A DNA stretch of 64,000 nt from Actinomycetes bacterium (GTDB lineage Bacteria; Actinomycetota; Actinomycetes; Mycobacteriales; Mycobacteriaceae), in NCBI GenBank assembly GCA_022601135.1, contig JAHZJB010000160.1, forward strand, positions 1 through 64,000, written 5' to 3'. Below, one piece after another: positions 17,702 through 29,311 of the stretch. Position numbers and translations under genes: made by a program. Position 1 is the stretch's first letter. Every line of letters begins with the position of its first letter. The notes beneath the pieces are model-generated. The model did not search any database and had not been told where the DNA came from. It saw only the letters and a program-made list of their open reading frames with translations.

Positions 17702-17908
17702 ATGAAGATCGCCGTCAAGTTCGCCACGGCGGGTGCTGCCATTGCCGTAGCGGGCGCGTTGGGCGCGCCGATGGCACATGCCGTTGTAGACACGAACGAT
17801 GCCGGACACAATGGCACCTACAGCTCGCACCCCACGCATCGTGACGCAACCAAGTTCGAGCCGGCGACCAAGACGTCCCGCCATTGGGGTCCGGACCAGT
17901 TCCGCTGA
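17702..17908 (+). CDS. Small secreted protein (68 residues)
   Basis: A short gene with a clear Shine-Dalgarno (AGGAG, 6-7 nt before the ATG) and a classic Sec signal peptide: MKIAVK, a hydrophobic Ala/Gly core, then PMAHA|VVD with cleavage near residue 27-28. The mature part is about 41 residues, His/Thr/Asp/Lys-rich, without Cys, and ends HWGPDQFR. No family is recognised. It is divergent from ald and occupies the place where aldR is found in relatives. Confidence 0.75.
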   Translation: MKIAVKFATAGAAIAVAGALGAPMAHAVVDTNDAGHNGTYSSHPTHRDATKFEPATKTSRHWGPDQFR

Positions 17909-17946
17909 GCGTGCCCGCGGGGAACGGCCCCGGTGACGGTGTTACA

Positions 17947-17959
17947 TGCCGCCGCGGCA
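17947..17959. terminator. Possible hairpin after the small secreted protein gene
   Basis: TGCCGC-C-GCGGCA is a six-pair GC-rich inverted repeat 38 bases after the stop codon, flanked by partly complementary TTAC and GTAA. There is no T-tract, so it could be a weak terminator or an operator for dapB. Confidence 0.3.
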
Positions 17960-18026
17960 AACGTAAGTGACACAGGTGAATTCAGCGCCGACAGCGGCAA
18001 TGGTCGAACCACGTCGGCCGGCAAGC

Positions 18027-19235
<1,209 letters not shown>

Positions 19236-19243
<8 letters not shown>

Positions 19244-19691
19244 GAAGCTGCTGATCATCCATCACACGCCTTCGCCGCACTGTCAGGAGATGTTCGAGGC
19301 GGTGGTGGCCGGGGCAACCGATCCCGAGATCGAGGGGGTGGAGGTCGTTCGCCGGGCCGCGCTCACGGTCTCACCGGTCGAGATGCTGGAGGCCGACGGC
19401 TACCTGCTCGGCACGCCTGCCAACCTCGGATACATCAGCGGTGCTCTCAAGCACGCCTTCGATGAGTGCTACTACCAATGTCTGGACTCGACTCGGGGGA
19501 GGCCGTTCGGGCTCTGGCTGCACGGCAACGAGGGCACCGAAGGAGCCGAGCGCGCCGTGGACGGGATCACCGCCGGGCTGGGTTGGACGAAGGCTGCCGA
19601 CCACGTGATCGTGTCGGGCAGGCCGACCAAGCCCGATCTCGAGATGTGCTGGAATCTGGGTGCGACCGTAGCCGCGACGTTGATGAACTGA
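19236..19691 (+). CDS. Flavodoxin-fold / NAD(P)H-dependent FMN reductase-like protein
   Basis: A 151-residue flavodoxin-fold protein, the counterpart of Rv2771c. The phosphate loop of FMN-binding proteins is suggested at IIHHTPSPHCQEM (about 7-19), and the second flavin segment at GTPANLGYISGALKHAFDE. It probably binds FMN and acts in electron transfer or quinone reduction, but the partner is unknown. The ATG at 19236 is favoured over the TTG one codon earlier. It overlaps the upstream membrane protein gene by 8 bases. Confidence 0.8.
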
Positions 19692-19703
19692 CGAAGGAGT
19701 CTC

Positions 19704-20174
19704 ATGCTGGGTTTCGCCGATCTTGCTCTGGGTGCCGCGCCGATCGCCGGAGGTGCGTTGCTCGGCGCAGCTGCGGGCAACATCAAGGGACCCGATCTGC
19801 GGGCGCTCATCAAGCAAGACCTGGACCTGCTGGACCGTCTGCCCGAAAAGGACATCGAACGCCGCGCCAACTTTCAGCGCACCATCGACGGGCGGGTGGA
19901 CGACCTGATCGACGCCTATGACAAGAACCGGTCACTGCGCCAGGTGGCCATGTCCTATACCGGAAACTGGCGCGACATCGTGGTGTTCGCATGCGCTGTG
20001 CTGTTCACCATCATCTGGTGGAACATCGACCATGCCAAGCACGAGAATTGGATCTTGTTGTTCATCGTGATGATCCTGGTGTGCATCATCACCGCGTTCT
20101 ACGCCGCGAAAGGGATCGTGCGGTCGATTCGGACGTACCTGCGGCACGCCGCCAGGGGCGACCACGCGGCTTAG
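19704..20174 (+). CDS. Two-helix membrane protein of unknown function
   Basis: 156 residues. The N-terminus is Ala/Gly-rich and weakly hydrophobic (GAAPIAGGALLGAAAG), then a charged helical stretch (about 30-80), then two strong membrane helices (about 91-110 and 116-136) and a basic C-terminal tail. It is 12 bases downstream of the flavodoxin-like gene with an AAGGAG Shine-Dalgarno, so it ends the dapB operon. No family is recognised. Confidence 0.7.
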   Translation: MLGFADLALGAAPIAGGALLGAAAGNIKGPDLRALIKQDLDLLDRLPEKDIERRANFQRTIDGRVDDLIDAYDKNRSLRQVAMSYTGNWRDIVVFACAVLFTIIWWNIDHAKHENWILLFIVMILVCIITAFYAAKGIVRSIRTYLRHAARGDHAA

Positions 20175-20176
20175 GC

Positions 20177-21106
20177 TTAGTAGTGGTAGGTGTCTGACGG
20201 CGCAGGGATGTGGGCGGGATCGTCGACATCGTCGAATTCCGACGGTTCGACCCCGTATGCGCGGGCGAGCTCCAGGATCTTGTTCGCACGGGCAATGCGC
20301 GGTAGGTCCGAGCCGTTGCGGATTTGACCGCCGTCACGCTCGTATTCGATGAAGAACTCTTTGGCCCAGCTGATTTCCTCAACCGAGGGGGACAGACCCT
20401 CGTTGATGGTGGGACATTGTTCAGGCGTCAGGCAGATCTTGCCGGTCATGCCGAACTCCACCGACACCGCCGTGGCCTCGCTCAGCCTCAGGGCGCTCGA
20501 ACCTACAGTGGGCCCGTCGATGGCGCTCGGGAGATGCGCTGCCTTGGCAGCTATCGTGAACCGGGAACGCGCATAGGCCAACGTGGTCGGATTGTCACCG
20601 AAACCGGTGTCACGGCGGAAGTCGCCGATCCCGAACGCAAGACGGAACGTCCCTTTGGCGGAGGCGATTTCAGTGATGCGCTCCAACCCGCGAGCGGTCT
20701 CGACCAGTGCGACGATCGGAACGTTCGGTAAGCGTTTCGCGGTCTCGGTGACGTGATCGACCGACTCGACCATCGCCAGCATCACGCCGCCGACGGGCGC
20801 ACCGGCCAGCATCTCCAGGTCGTCGGCCCACCATTGGGTTCCGAACCCGTTGATCCGTACCCAGTCGCCGTTGCCGGCCGCAAGCCAACGCGTCACGTTC
20901 TCGCGTGCGGTCACCTTATCCTTGGGGGCAACGGCGTCCTCGATGTCGAGCACCACGATGTCCGCTCTGGAATCAGCAGCGGATTGGAAGCGTTCGTACT
21001 GCCCCCCGTTGATCAGCAGCCAGCTCCGGGCAAGCACTGGGTCGATTCGTGACCCTGGGTCGCTGGATGCCGATTCAATGAACGTCTGGTCGTACACGGC
21101 ACTCAT
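20177..21106 (-). CDS. HpcH/HpaI aldolase / citrate lyase beta-subunit-like protein (CoA ester lyase)
   Basis: A 309-residue TIM-barrel protein of the CitE-like family. LARSWLLINGG, VVLDIEDAVAPKDK (metal and substrate region), the VALVETARGLERI block with the metal-binding Glu, and GIGDFRRDTG are family hallmarks. Stand-alone CitE-like proteins cleave or hydrolyse malyl-CoA/citramalyl-CoA-type esters; the exact substrate is unclear. It stands alone on the minus strand between the dapB operon and thyA. Confidence 0.85.
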   Translation of the reverse strand: MSAVYDQTFIESASSDPGSRIDPVLARSWLLINGGQYERFQSAADSRADIVVLDIEDAVAPKDKVTARENVTRWLAAGNGDWVRINGFGTQWWADDLEMLAGAPVGGVMLAMVESVDHVTETAKRLPNVPIVALVETARGLERITEIASAKGTFRLAFGIGDFRRDTGFGDNPTTLAYARSRFTIAAKAAHLPSAIDGPTVGSSALRLSEATAVSVEFGMTGKICLTPEQCPTINEGLSPSVEEISWAKEFFIEYERDGGQIRNGSDLPRIARANKILELARAYGVEPSEFDDVDDPAHIPAPSDTYHY

Positions 21107-21172
21107 CGTCGCTCATCGGATAGGTGCTGGCAAAATGGGCATGGTTGCGGTTCTGCTGCGGTCGTCGCGTCG

Positions 21173-21178
21173 TAAGCT
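21173..21178 (+). promoter_or_regulatory. Candidate -10 box of thyA (leaderless)
   Basis: TAAGCT ends 6 nt before the GTG at 21185. Confidence 0.5.
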
Positions 21179-21184
21179 GAACCC

Positions 21185-21985
21185 GTGCCGATCGCCACCC
21201 CGTACGAGGACCTGCTGCGCCTGGTGCTCGTCACCGGAATTCCGAAATCCGACCGCACCGGCACCGGCACTCGCAGCTTGTTCGGCCATCAGTTGCGTTA
21301 CGACCTGGGTGCCGGGTTCCCGTTGATCACGACGAAGAAAGTGCACACCAAGTCGATCGTGTACGAGCTGCTGTGGTTTCTGCGGGGCGACTCGAACGTC
21401 AGGTGGCTGCAGGAGCATGGCGTCACCATCTGGGACGAATGGGCCTCCTCGACGGGTGACCTCGGTCCGGTATACGGCGTTCAGTGGCGGTCATGGCCGA
21501 CACCCTCGGGTGAGCACATCGATCAGATCAGCGCCGCCCTGGAGTTGCTGAAGTCCGACCCGGACTCGCGCCGAAACATCGTGTCGGCGTGGAACGTCGG
21601 CGAGATTCCGCGGATGGCACTGCCGCCGTGCCATGCGTTCTTCCAGTTCTATGTGGCTGACGGCCGTTTGAGCTGCCAGTTGTACCAGCGCAGCGCGGAC
21701 CTGTTCCTCGGCCTCCCGTTCAACATCGCCAGCTATGCCCTGCTGACCCACATGATGGCAGCGCAAGCCGGACTCGGTGTCGGTGACTTCATCTGGAGCG
21801 GCGGAGACTGCCACATTTACGACAACCACGTCGAGCAAGTCACCGAGCAGCTGTCGCGCACCCCTCGGCCCTACCCCGAACTGTCCCTTGGGCCCCGCGA
21901 TTCGCTCTTCGACTACACCTACGACGACATAGTCGTCAAGAACTACGACCCGCATCCGCCGATCAAAGCCCCGGTGGCGGTGTGA
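21185..21985 (+). CDS. thyA: Thymidylate synthase ThyA
   Basis: A 266-residue folate-dependent enzyme converting dUMP to dTMP with release of dihydrofolate. The catalytic Cys is in [12 protein letters not shown], the conserved Arg pair in DPDSRRNI, and the folate/dUMP segment in [20 protein letters not shown]. Its dihydrofolate product feeds dfrA directly downstream. The flavin-dependent enzyme ThyX is also encoded nearby, as in M. tuberculosis. Confidence 0.97.
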   Translation: MPIATPYEDLLRLVLVTGIPKSDRTGTGTRSLFGHQLRYDLGAGFPLITTKKVHTKSIVYELLWFLRGDSNVRWLQEHGVTIWDEWASSTGDLGPVYGVQWRSWPTPSGEHIDQISAALELLKSDPDSRRNIVSAWNVGEIPRMALPPCHAFFQFYVADGRLSCQLYQRSADLFLGLPFNIASYALLTHMMAAQAGLGVGDFIWSGGDCHIYDNHVEQVTEQLSRTPRPYPELSLGPRDSLFDYTYDDIVVKNYDPHPPIKAPVAV

Positions 21986-22007
21986 GGACTGCTTGCAGAT
22001 CCGAATC

Positions 22008-22493
22008 ATGACCCCGACCCTCAGCCTCATCTGGGCGCAGTCCAGTTCTGGGGTCATCGGTCGCGATCACGGCATTCCGTGGCGGGTTCCCGAAGACATG
22101 GCCCGCTTCAAGGACCTGACTATGGGGCGCACCGTGATCATGGGCAGGCTGACCTGGGAAACGCTGCCAGCGAGGTTCCGACCTTTGCCCGGACGCAGGA
22201 ATTTCGTCGTCACCAGGCAAGCTGACTACCTGGCCGGAGGAGCTGAAGTCGTCCGGTCCCTGGAGGATGCCCCCCTGGACGGCGCCTGGGTGATCGGTGG
22301 TTCCCAGATCTACGGGCTGGCGATGCCACTGGCGACGCGCTGCGAGGTCACTGAGGTTGACATCCACCTGCACCGCGAAGATGACGACGCACTGGCTCCG
22401 GTTCTCGACGAGGGCTGGGTCGGCGCAGAGGGGCCCTGGCTGGACAGTTCGTCGGGGCTGCGGTACCGGTTCTGCACCTATCTGAGGCGATGA
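22008..22493 (+). CDS. dfrA: Dihydrofolate reductase
   Basis: A 161-residue NADPH-dependent enzyme regenerating tetrahydrofolate. The N-terminal [19 protein letters not shown] block, the active-site Asp (in PEDMARFK) and WVIGGSQIY (NADPH loop) are present. The ATG at 22008 aligns with the mycobacterial N-terminus; a TTG five codons earlier is less likely. It follows thyA by 22 bases and overlaps the next gene by ATGA. Confidence 0.95.
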   Translation: MTPTLSLIWAQSSSGVIGRDHGIPWRVPEDMARFKDLTMGRTVIMGRLTWETLPARFRPLPGRRNFVVTRQADYLAGGAEVVRSLEDAPLDGAWVIGGSQIYGLAMPLATRCEVTEVDIHLHREDDDALAPVLDEGWVGAEGPWLDSSSGLRYRFCTYLRR

Positions 22494-23698
22494 AGCTGTC
22501 CGTTGCTCAGGCGCGGCGGGTGGCGGTGGCCGCGCAAGGTTTCCACGAGGCCAAGCCGGCCGGAGCCGTCACCCGGGCGCACCTGAAGCGGCTGGCCGCG
22601 CGGCTGCGTGTACTGCAGCTTGACTCGGTCTCGGTGGCGGTGCGCGCGCACTATGCACCGGTGTTCAGCCGGCTTGGTGCCTATGACCGCGGCGTTCTGG
22701 ATCGGGCGGCCTGGAGTCACTCGGCGCGCTTGCCGCGGCTGCTGGTCGAGTACTGGGCGCACGAGGCCGCCCTGATGGCCGTCGATGATTGGCCGCTGCT
22801 GCGCTGGCGGATGCGCGAGTACCGGCACGGCCGGTGGGGCACCGAGATCGTCAAGGAGAACGCGAAACTCGCCGAGGACGTGCTCACCGCGGTGGCCGAA
22901 CTGGGCCCTTCGACCGCTGGTCAGATCGAGCAGTACCTCGAGACGAAACCCGGTGGCCCCAAGGGGCCGTGGTGGGACCGCAGCGAGACCAAATGGGTGG
23001 CCGAGGCCCTTTGGTCGGCGGGGGTGCTGACGACGGCGACCAGGATCGGATTTTCCCGGCACTACGACCTCACTGAGCGGGTGTTGCCCGACGACGTGGT
23101 GCGTCGGCGGGTCGACGAGAGCGACGCTGTCCGCGAGCTCACGCTGCGGGCGGCCACGGCGCTCGGCGTCGGCACCGAGGCCGATCTGCGCGACTACTTC
23201 CGGCTGGGCGCCCGACAGGTCAAGCCCGCGATCGCCGACCTGCTGGCCGGTGGCGCGCTCGAGCAAGTGGAGGTCCAGGGGTGGGCCGCGCCGGCGTACC
23301 TGCGGACGGGCCAGGTCGTGCCCCGCCGGGACCGGGGGATCGCGCTGCTGTGCCCGTTCGATCCGCTGATCTTCTTTCGGCCCAGGGTCGAGCGGCTGTT
23401 CGGTTTCCACTACCGCCTCGAGATCTACACGCCCGCGCCGAAGCGACGGTTCGGCTACTACGTATGGCCGTTCCTGCTCGACGGGGATCTGGTCGGCCGC
23501 GTCGACCTCAAGGCCGACCGGGCCGATGACGTCCTGCGGGTGGTCGGTGCGTTCACCGAGGACGGGCGCGACCGCTCCCGGGTGGCAGCGGGTTTGGCAA
23601 CGGAGCTGCAGTCGATGGCGGGTTGGCTCGGGCTGGACGGTGTCAGTGTGGGGGATAGGGGTGACCTGGTGGCGGCGTTGAAGAACGCACTTGGTTAG
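22490..23698 (+). CDS. Winged-helix DNA glycosylase, AlkX/YcaQ-like (HTH_42 family)
   Basis: A 402-residue protein of the AlkZ/YcaQ superfamily (formerly DUF1006/HTH_42), built of tandem winged-helix domains. At residues 43-45 it has Gln-Leu-Asp, the QxD catalytic signature of the AlkX branch, whose E. coli member unhooks DNA interstrand crosslinks and excises bulky N-alkyl purines. [18 protein letters not shown] is another conserved block. Translationally coupled to dfrA (ATGA). A repair role in alkylation or crosslink damage is inferred from the family. Confidence 0.83.
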   Translation: MKLSVAQARRVAVAAQGFHEAKPAGAVTRAHLKRLAARLRVLQLDSVSVAVRAHYAPVFSRLGAYDRGVLDRAAWSHSARLPRLLVEYWAHEAALMAVDDWPLLRWRMREYRHGRWGTEIVKENAKLAEDVLTAVAELGPSTAGQIEQYLETKPGGPKGPWWDRSETKWVAEALWSAGVLTTATRIGFSRHYDLTERVLPDDVVRRRVDESDAVRELTLRAATALGVGTEADLRDYFRLGARQVKPAIADLLAGGALEQVEVQGWAAPAYLRTGQVVPRRDRGIALLCPFDPLIFFRPRVERLFGFHYRLEIYTPAPKRRFGYYVWPFLLDGDLVGRVDLKADRADDVLRVVGAFTEDGRDRSRVAAGLATELQSMAGWLGLDGVSVGDRGDLVAALKNALG

Positions 23699-23707
23699 CT
23701 GATAGCC

Positions 23708-24616
23708 ATGGATGTTCTGCGCACCCCGGACGAGTGTTTTGCCAACCTGCCGGGCTTCCCCTTCGCGCCGCGCTACGTCGATGTGAGCGGCAACTTCGAC
23801 TCGTTGCGTATGCACTACCTCGATGAGGGGCCGGCCGATGGTCAGGTGGTGCTGTTGCTGCACGGTGAGCCGTCGTGGAGCTACCTGTACCGCACCATGA
23901 TCCCGGTGCTCGTCGACGCGGGGCTGCGTGCGGTCGCGATCGATCTCGTCGGTTTTGGACGCAGCGACAAACCGACGCGCCGCGAAGACTACAGCTATCA
24001 GGCCCATGTGGACTGGACGTGGGCAGCCGTCGATGCCCTCGGCCTGGAGAACATCACGCTGGTGTGCCAGGACTGGGGCGGGCTTATCGGCTTGCGGCTG
24101 GTCGGTGAGCATCCGGAGCTCTTTGCCCGGGTGGTGGCCGCCAACACCATGCTGCCCACCGGCGATCACCACCCCGGTGAGGCGTTCCTGGCCTGGCAGC
24201 GGTTCAGCCAGGAGACCCCGGACTTTCCCGTCGGCAAGATCGTCAACGGCGGTTGCGTGTCGGAGCTCGCGGCAGATGTCATCGCCGCCTACGACGCGCC
24301 GTTCCCCGACGATTCGTTCAAGGCCGGCGCCCGGCAGTTCCCGATGCTGGTGCCGACGGCGCCCGACGACCCGGCGGCACCGGCGAACCGGGCGGCTTGG
24401 GAGGTACTGGCTCGGTTCGACAAACCGTTCCTGTGCGCATTCTCCGACTCCGATCCCATCACCCGCGGCGCCGACGCGGTACTGCGTAAGCTCATTCCCG
24501 GTGCGGCGGGGCAGCCGCCGGTGACGATTGCCGGGGGTGGGCACTTCTTGCAGGAGGACAAGGGCCCCGAACTGGCCGATGTCGTGGCGGATTTCGTCAG
24601 CGCGAACCCGCTTTAG
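23708..24616 (+). CDS. Haloalkane dehalogenase (alpha/beta hydrolase, HLD-I/DhmA type)
   Basis: 302 residues. The nucleophile elbow is VCQDWGG, giving Asp122 as nucleophile (not Ser) and Trp123 as first halide-binding residue. The oxyanion region reads HGEPSW (52-57), as in the DhlA branch, and the catalytic His lies in GGGHFLQEDKG. It resembles mycobacterial DhmA (Rv2296). Such enzymes hydrolyse carbon-halogen bonds; their natural substrates in mycobacteria are not known. It is placed between an AlkX-like gene and thyX, unlike in M. tuberculosis. Confidence 0.88.
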   Translation: MDVLRTPDECFANLPGFPFAPRYVDVSGNFDSLRMHYLDEGPADGQVVLLLHGEPSWSYLYRTMIPVLVDAGLRAVAIDLVGFGRSDKPTRREDYSYQAHVDWTWAAVDALGLENITLVCQDWGGLIGLRLVGEHPELFARVVAANTMLPTGDHHPGEAFLAWQRFSQETPDFPVGKIVNGGCVSELAADVIAAYDAPFPDDSFKAGARQFPMLVPTAPDDPAAPANRAAWEVLARFDKPFLCAFSDSDPITRGADAVLRKLIPGAAGQPPVTIAGGGHFLQEDKGPELADVVADFVSANPL

Positions 24617-24638
24617 CCATCGCCCGGGGCGGGCACGT

Positions 24639-24644
24639 TAGGCT
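24639..24644 (+). promoter_or_regulatory. Candidate -10 box of thyX (leaderless)
   Basis: TAGGCT ends 6 nt before the GTG at 24651. Confidence 0.5.
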
Positions 24645-24650
24645 CCTGCC

Positions 24651-25403
24651 GTGGCAGAGATCGCGCCGCTGCGCGTGCAGCTGATCGCCAAGACAGAGTT
24701 TTCGGTGCCCCCGGACGTGCCGTGGAGCACCGACGCCGACGGCGGCGCCGCGCTGGTCGAATTCGCCGGCCGGGCGTGTTATCAGAGTTGGTCCAAGCCC
24801 AACCCGCGGACGGCAACCAATGCGTCCTACATCCGTCACATCATCGACGTCGGACATTTCTCCGTGCTCGAACACGCTTCGGTGTCGTTCTACATCACTG
24901 GGATCTCCAGATCGTGCACCCATGAGTTGGTAAGACACCGCCACTTCTCCTATTCGCAGCTGTCCCAGCGCTATGTGCCCGAACACGACTCGCAGGTGGT
25001 GGCACCGCCCGGCATCGAGGACGATCTGCAGTTGCAGGAGATCCTGGTGGCGGCGGCGGACGCCAGCCGCGCTGCCTACACCGAGCTGCTCAACCGGCTC
25101 GAGGCCACGTTCGCCGACCAGCCCAACTCGGTGTTGCGGCGAAAACAGGCCCGTCAGACCGCTCGGGCGGTTCTGCCCAATGCCACCGAGACACGAATCG
25201 TCGTCACCGGGAATTTCCGAGCGTGGCGCCACTTCATCGCGATGAGGGCCAGCGAGCACGCTGATGTGGAGATTCGGCGGTTGGCGATCGAGTGCCTGCG
25301 CCAGCTCGTCAGGGTCGCTCCCCAGGTGTTCTCCGACTTCGAGATCACGGTGCTCGCCGACGGCACCGAGGTGGCCACCAGCCCGCTGGCGACTGAGGTG
25401 TGA
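24651..25403 (+). CDS. thyX: Flavin-dependent thymidylate synthase ThyX
   Basis: A 250-residue FAD-dependent enzyme making dTMP without net oxidation of tetrahydrofolate. The ThyX motif reads [13 protein letters not shown] (usual form RHRxxSxNxxSxR, with Q/N variation). [12 protein letters not shown] and the C-terminal RHFIAMRAS block complete the FAD/dUMP site. Length equals that of the M. tuberculosis protein. Co-occurrence with ThyA gives redundant dTMP supply. Confidence 0.96.
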   Translation: MAEIAPLRVQLIAKTEFSVPPDVPWSTDADGGAALVEFAGRACYQSWSKPNPRTATNASYIRHIIDVGHFSVLEHASVSFYITGISRSCTHELVRHRHFSYSQLSQRYVPEHDSQVVAPPGIEDDLQLQEILVAAADASRAAYTELLNRLEATFADQPNSVLRRKQARQTARAVLPNATETRIVVTGNFRAWRHFIAMRASEHADVEIRRLAIECLRQLVRVAPQVFSDFEITVLADGTEVATSPLATEV

Positions 25404-25424
25404 GCTGCGAATGCGGTCGTATAG

Positions 25425-26357
<933 letters not shown>

Positions 26358-26368
26358 ACGGCGATGTG

Positions 26369-28045
26369 ATGGATTCAGCACTCACCGCACCGGGGCCACT
26401 GTCCCCGGGGGGTCTGCGGGTGACCGCGCTCGGCGGCATCAACGAAATCGGGCGTAACATGACCGTTTTCGAGCACCTGGGCCGACTACTGATCGTCGAC
26501 TGCGGCGTGCTGTTCCCCAATCACGACGAACCCGGAGTGGACCTGATTCTGCCCGATCTGCGCCACGTCGAGAATCGCCTCGATGATGTGGATGCGCTCG
26601 TGGTGACCCATGGCCATGAGGACCACATCGGCGCCATTCCGTTTCTGCTCAAGCTGCGGTCCGACATTCCGATCGTCGGTTCGAAGTTCACCCTCGCGCT
26701 GGTCGCGGCGAAATGCCGAGAGCACCGCATCAAGCCGGTGTTGGTCGAGGTTGCCGAGGGCGCGCGCTCTAGCCATGGCGTCTTCGAATGCCAGTATTTC
26801 GCGGTCAATCACTCCATTCCCGGATGTCTGGCCATCGGTATCCACACCGGTGCGGGAACCGTACTGCATACCGGCGACATCAAGCTCGATCAGCTCCCAC
26901 CGGACGGCAGACCGACGGACCTGCCCGGAATGTCGCGACTCGGCGATGCCGGGGTGGACCTCCTTCTGTGTGATTCGACGAACTCGGAAATCCCGGGCGT
27001 CGGGCCATCGGAGAGCGAGGTCGGTCCGGCGCTGCACCGTTTGATCCGCGGGGCCGAAGGACGGGTGATCGTCGCATGCTTTGCCTCCAATGTCGATCGG
27101 GTGCAACAGATCATCGACGCTTCGGTGGCGTTAGGTCGTCGGGTGGCGTTCGTCGGGCGCTCGATGCTGCGCAACATGGGAATCGCCCGCGATCTGGGTT
27201 ACCTGCGCGTGGCTGATGAAGACGTCCTCGACATCGGCGCTGCTGAGATGATGCCGGCTGATCGGGTGGTGCTCATCACCACCGGGACCCAGGGTGAACC
27301 GATGGCGGCGCTGTCGCGGATGTCGCGCGGCGAGCACCGCAGCATCACCCTGAACGCCGGTGATCTCATCATTCTGTCTTCGTCACTGATCCCGGGTAAC
27401 GAAGAAGCCGTGTACGGCGTGATGGATGCACTGGCCAAGATCGGCGCCCGTGTCGTCACCAATCAGCATGCGAGCGTGCATGTCTCGGGCCATGCGTACT
27501 CCGGCGAACTGTTGTTTCTTTACAACGGCGTACGGCCGCGCAACGTGATGCCCGTGCATGGAACCTGGCGGATGCTGCGGGCCAACGCCGCTTTGGCCGC
27601 GCGTAGCGGGGTGCCCGACGAGAACATCGTGCTGGCCGAAAACGGTGTGAGCGTTGACCTGTTGTCCGGCCGGGCGAGTATCGCCGGCGGTGTACCGGTC
27701 GGCAAGATGTTCGTCGACGGGCTCATCACCGGCGACGTCAGCGATGCCACCCTTGGGGAAAGGCTCATTCTCTCCTCGGGATTCATTGCGGTGACGGTTG
27801 TGGTTCATCGCGGCACCGGCAAAGCGGCCGCTCCGGCTCATCTGCATTCCAGGGGATTCTCCGAGGATGCCAAGGCGCTGGAACCCGCGGTCCGCAAGGT
27901 CGAGGCCGAACTGGGCAACCTCGCCTCCCAGAACATCACCGAGCCGTCCCGGATCGCGCAGGCGGTGCGCCGGGCCGTCGGCAAGTGGGTGGGGGAGACC
28001 TACCGCCGTCAGCCGATGATCGTGCCGACCGTCATCGAGATCTAA
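26369..28045 (+). CDS. rnj: Ribonuclease J
   Basis: A 558-residue metallo-beta-lactamase/beta-CASP nuclease with endo- and 5'-exonuclease activity, acting in rRNA maturation and mRNA decay. The metal site is HGHEDHIGA (about 75-83), further ligands lie in the NHSIPG and [10 protein letters not shown] segments, and the beta-CASP part contains GTQGEPM and HVSGHA. The linkage dapA-rnj is conserved. ATG 26369 gives 558 residues; a GTG one codon upstream is possible. The 3' end overlaps that of the convergent SDR gene by 4 bases. Confidence 0.96.
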   Translation: MDSALTAPGPLSPGGLRVTALGGINEIGRNMTVFEHLGRLLIVDCGVLFPNHDEPGVDLILPDLRHVENRLDDVDALVVTHGHEDHIGAIPFLLKLRSDIPIVGSKFTLALVAAKCREHRIKPVLVEVAEGARSSHGVFECQYFAVNHSIPGCLAIGIHTGAGTVLHTGDIKLDQLPPDGRPTDLPGMSRLGDAGVDLLLCDSTNSEIPGVGPSESEVGPALHRLIRGAEGRVIVACFASNVDRVQQIIDASVALGRRVAFVGRSMLRNMGIARDLGYLRVADEDVLDIGAAEMMPADRVVLITTGTQGEPMAALSRMSRGEHRSITLNAGDLIILSSSLIPGNEEAVYGVMDALAKIGARVVTNQHASVHVSGHAYSGELLFLYNGVRPRNVMPVHGTWRMLRANAALAARSGVPDENIVLAENGVSVDLLSGRASIAGGVPVGKMFVDGLITGDVSDATLGERLILSSGFIAVTVVVHRGTGKAAAPAHLHSRGFSEDAKALEPAVRKVEAELGNLASQNITEPSRIAQAVRRAVGKWVGETYRRQPMIVPTVIEI

Positions 28046-28860
28046 CGCTTGTTCACATATCCCGCGTCGACGGGCAGCGTGACACCGGTGACGTAGCGCG
28101 CGGCGTCCGATACCAGCCAGAACACCGCGTTGGCGATGTCCTCGGGTTCCAGGGCCTGCACCGGCAGCGCGTTGCCCAGGTCAGGACCGCCCTGGTCCTG
28201 CTGCGCCATCCCGTCCAGCCAGGACCGAATGAAGTCGTTGTCGATCATCGGGGTGTTTACCGCTGCCGGATGTACCGAGTTGACCCGAATGCTATAGGGG
28301 GCAAGAAAATTCGCGTATGCGCGCATGATCCCGACGGTGCCGTGTTTGGCGGCCGTGTACCCGAGGGAGCCGGCGATCGGCGCTCCCAATCCCACCAGGC
28401 CCGCGACCGAGCTGATCAACACGATCGCGCCACCCCTGCCGAACGTGATCATCGGCTTCATGGCGACGTCGACGGTGTGGTAAACGCCGGTGAGGTTGAC
28501 GTCGATGACGTCCTGCCAGGCATCGGTGGCGGCCATCGGCGCGATCCCCGCGTTGGCGACCACGATGTCGAGGCGATCGCCGAGCGTTTCGGTTCCCTCC
28601 CGCAGTGCGGCCTTGACAGCGCCACGGTCCCGGACGTCGGCCTGGCAGGCCACGATGCGCGCGCCGGTGTCCTCGACGAGCTTGACGGTGGCAGCCAAGT
28701 CGTCCGGGGTGGCCAACGGGTAGGGCACCGAGTCGATGTGGTCGCACAGATCCAGAGCGATGATGTCGGCGCCCTCCGATGCCAGCTTTACCGCGTGTGC
28801 GCGGCCCTGACCCCGCGCGGCGCCGGTGATGAATGCGACCTTGCCGGTGAGCTCACCCAT
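28042..28860 (-). CDS. SDR-family oxidoreductase, mycofactocin-coupled type
   Basis: 272 residues with the NAD loop TGAARGQG (about 12-19), the NAG motif (VVANAG), the catalytic Ser in ISSVAG and the Tyr-Lys pair YTAAK. The [14 protein letters not shown] start and the 10-residue-longer loop after LDLCDHI are characteristic of the mycofactocin-coupled SDR subfamily, whose members keep NAD tightly bound and pass electrons to mycofactocin. It is the counterpart of Rv2750. The alcohol substrate is unknown. A monooxygenase-like gene lies 11 bases upstream. Confidence 0.88.
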   Translation of the reverse strand: MGELTGKVAFITGAARGQGRAHAVKLASEGADIIALDLCDHIDSVPYPLATPDDLAATVKLVEDTGARIVACQADVRDRGAVKAALREGTETLGDRLDIVVANAGIAPMAATDAWQDVIDVNLTGVYHTVDVAMKPMITFGRGGAIVLISSVAGLVGLGAPIAGSLGYTAAKHGTVGIMRAYANFLAPYSIRVNSVHPAAVNTPMIDNDFIRSWLDGMAQQDQGGPDLGNALPVQALEPEDIANAVFWLVSDAARYVTGVTLPVDAGYVNKR

Positions 28861-28871
28861 GTCGGTGCGAC

Positions 28872-29186
28872 TCAGGGTCGCAGCTGGCCCTTGGCCGGGT
28901 CGCCGGCCACCACGGGTTGCAGCATCTTGACGTCTGGGGCCCCGTCGAGGTGCTCGCCGATGGCGCCGAACAGGGCGGCCACCGAGGGCGCCTTACTGTG
29001 CGCCTGCAGTGCGTCGGCGTCCGCCCACTGCTCGATGAAGACGAAGGTGCGGTCGGCCTCATGCAGTGCGTACAACTCACAACCCGGCTCGCTGTGCACC
29101 GTCTCGATCGCCTGCATGCACGCGTTACGGACGGCCGCGACGGACTCTGGCTTGGCGGTCATGGTGGCGATGACGACGATCGGCAT
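28872..29186 (-). CDS. Antibiotic biosynthesis monooxygenase (ABM) domain protein
   Basis: A 104-residue ferredoxin-like dimeric barrel protein, counterpart of Rv2749. The N-terminus [15 protein letters not shown] and the central [15 protein letters not shown] strand are typical of ABM quinol monooxygenase-like proteins. It has a good AGGAG Shine-Dalgarno and is probably co-transcribed with the downstream SDR gene. Possible role: oxidation or detoxification of small aromatic or quinone compounds; substrate unknown. Confidence 0.82.
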   Translation of the reverse strand: MPIVVIATMTAKPESVAAVRNACMQAIETVHSEPGCELYALHEADRTFVFIEQWADADALQAHSKAPSVAALFGAIGEHLDGAPDVKMLQPVVAGDPAKGQLRP

Positions 29187-29298
29187 TGAGGGCAGCTCCT
29201 GGGTTGGGACACGCGGTTTGGACAGGTGTCCACCCTATTACGGATCGACATCATTCTGTGACCCGTGTTGCAGATGGTGCATCTGAGGTCATTGCGAC

Positions 29299-29304
29299 TA
29301 GGCT
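29299..29304 (+). promoter_or_regulatory. Candidate -10 box of ftsK
   Basis: TAGGCT ends 7 nt before the ATG at 29312, consistent with leaderless transcription. Confidence 0.4.
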
Positions 29305-29311
29305 GAACGGC

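Noticed and set aside
22478..24544. A 688-codon minus-strand frame opposite the AlkX-like and dehalogenase genes
   Set aside because: It has a low-complexity Arg/His/Gln/Pro composition typical of antisense frames. The plus-strand genes have intact catalytic motifs.
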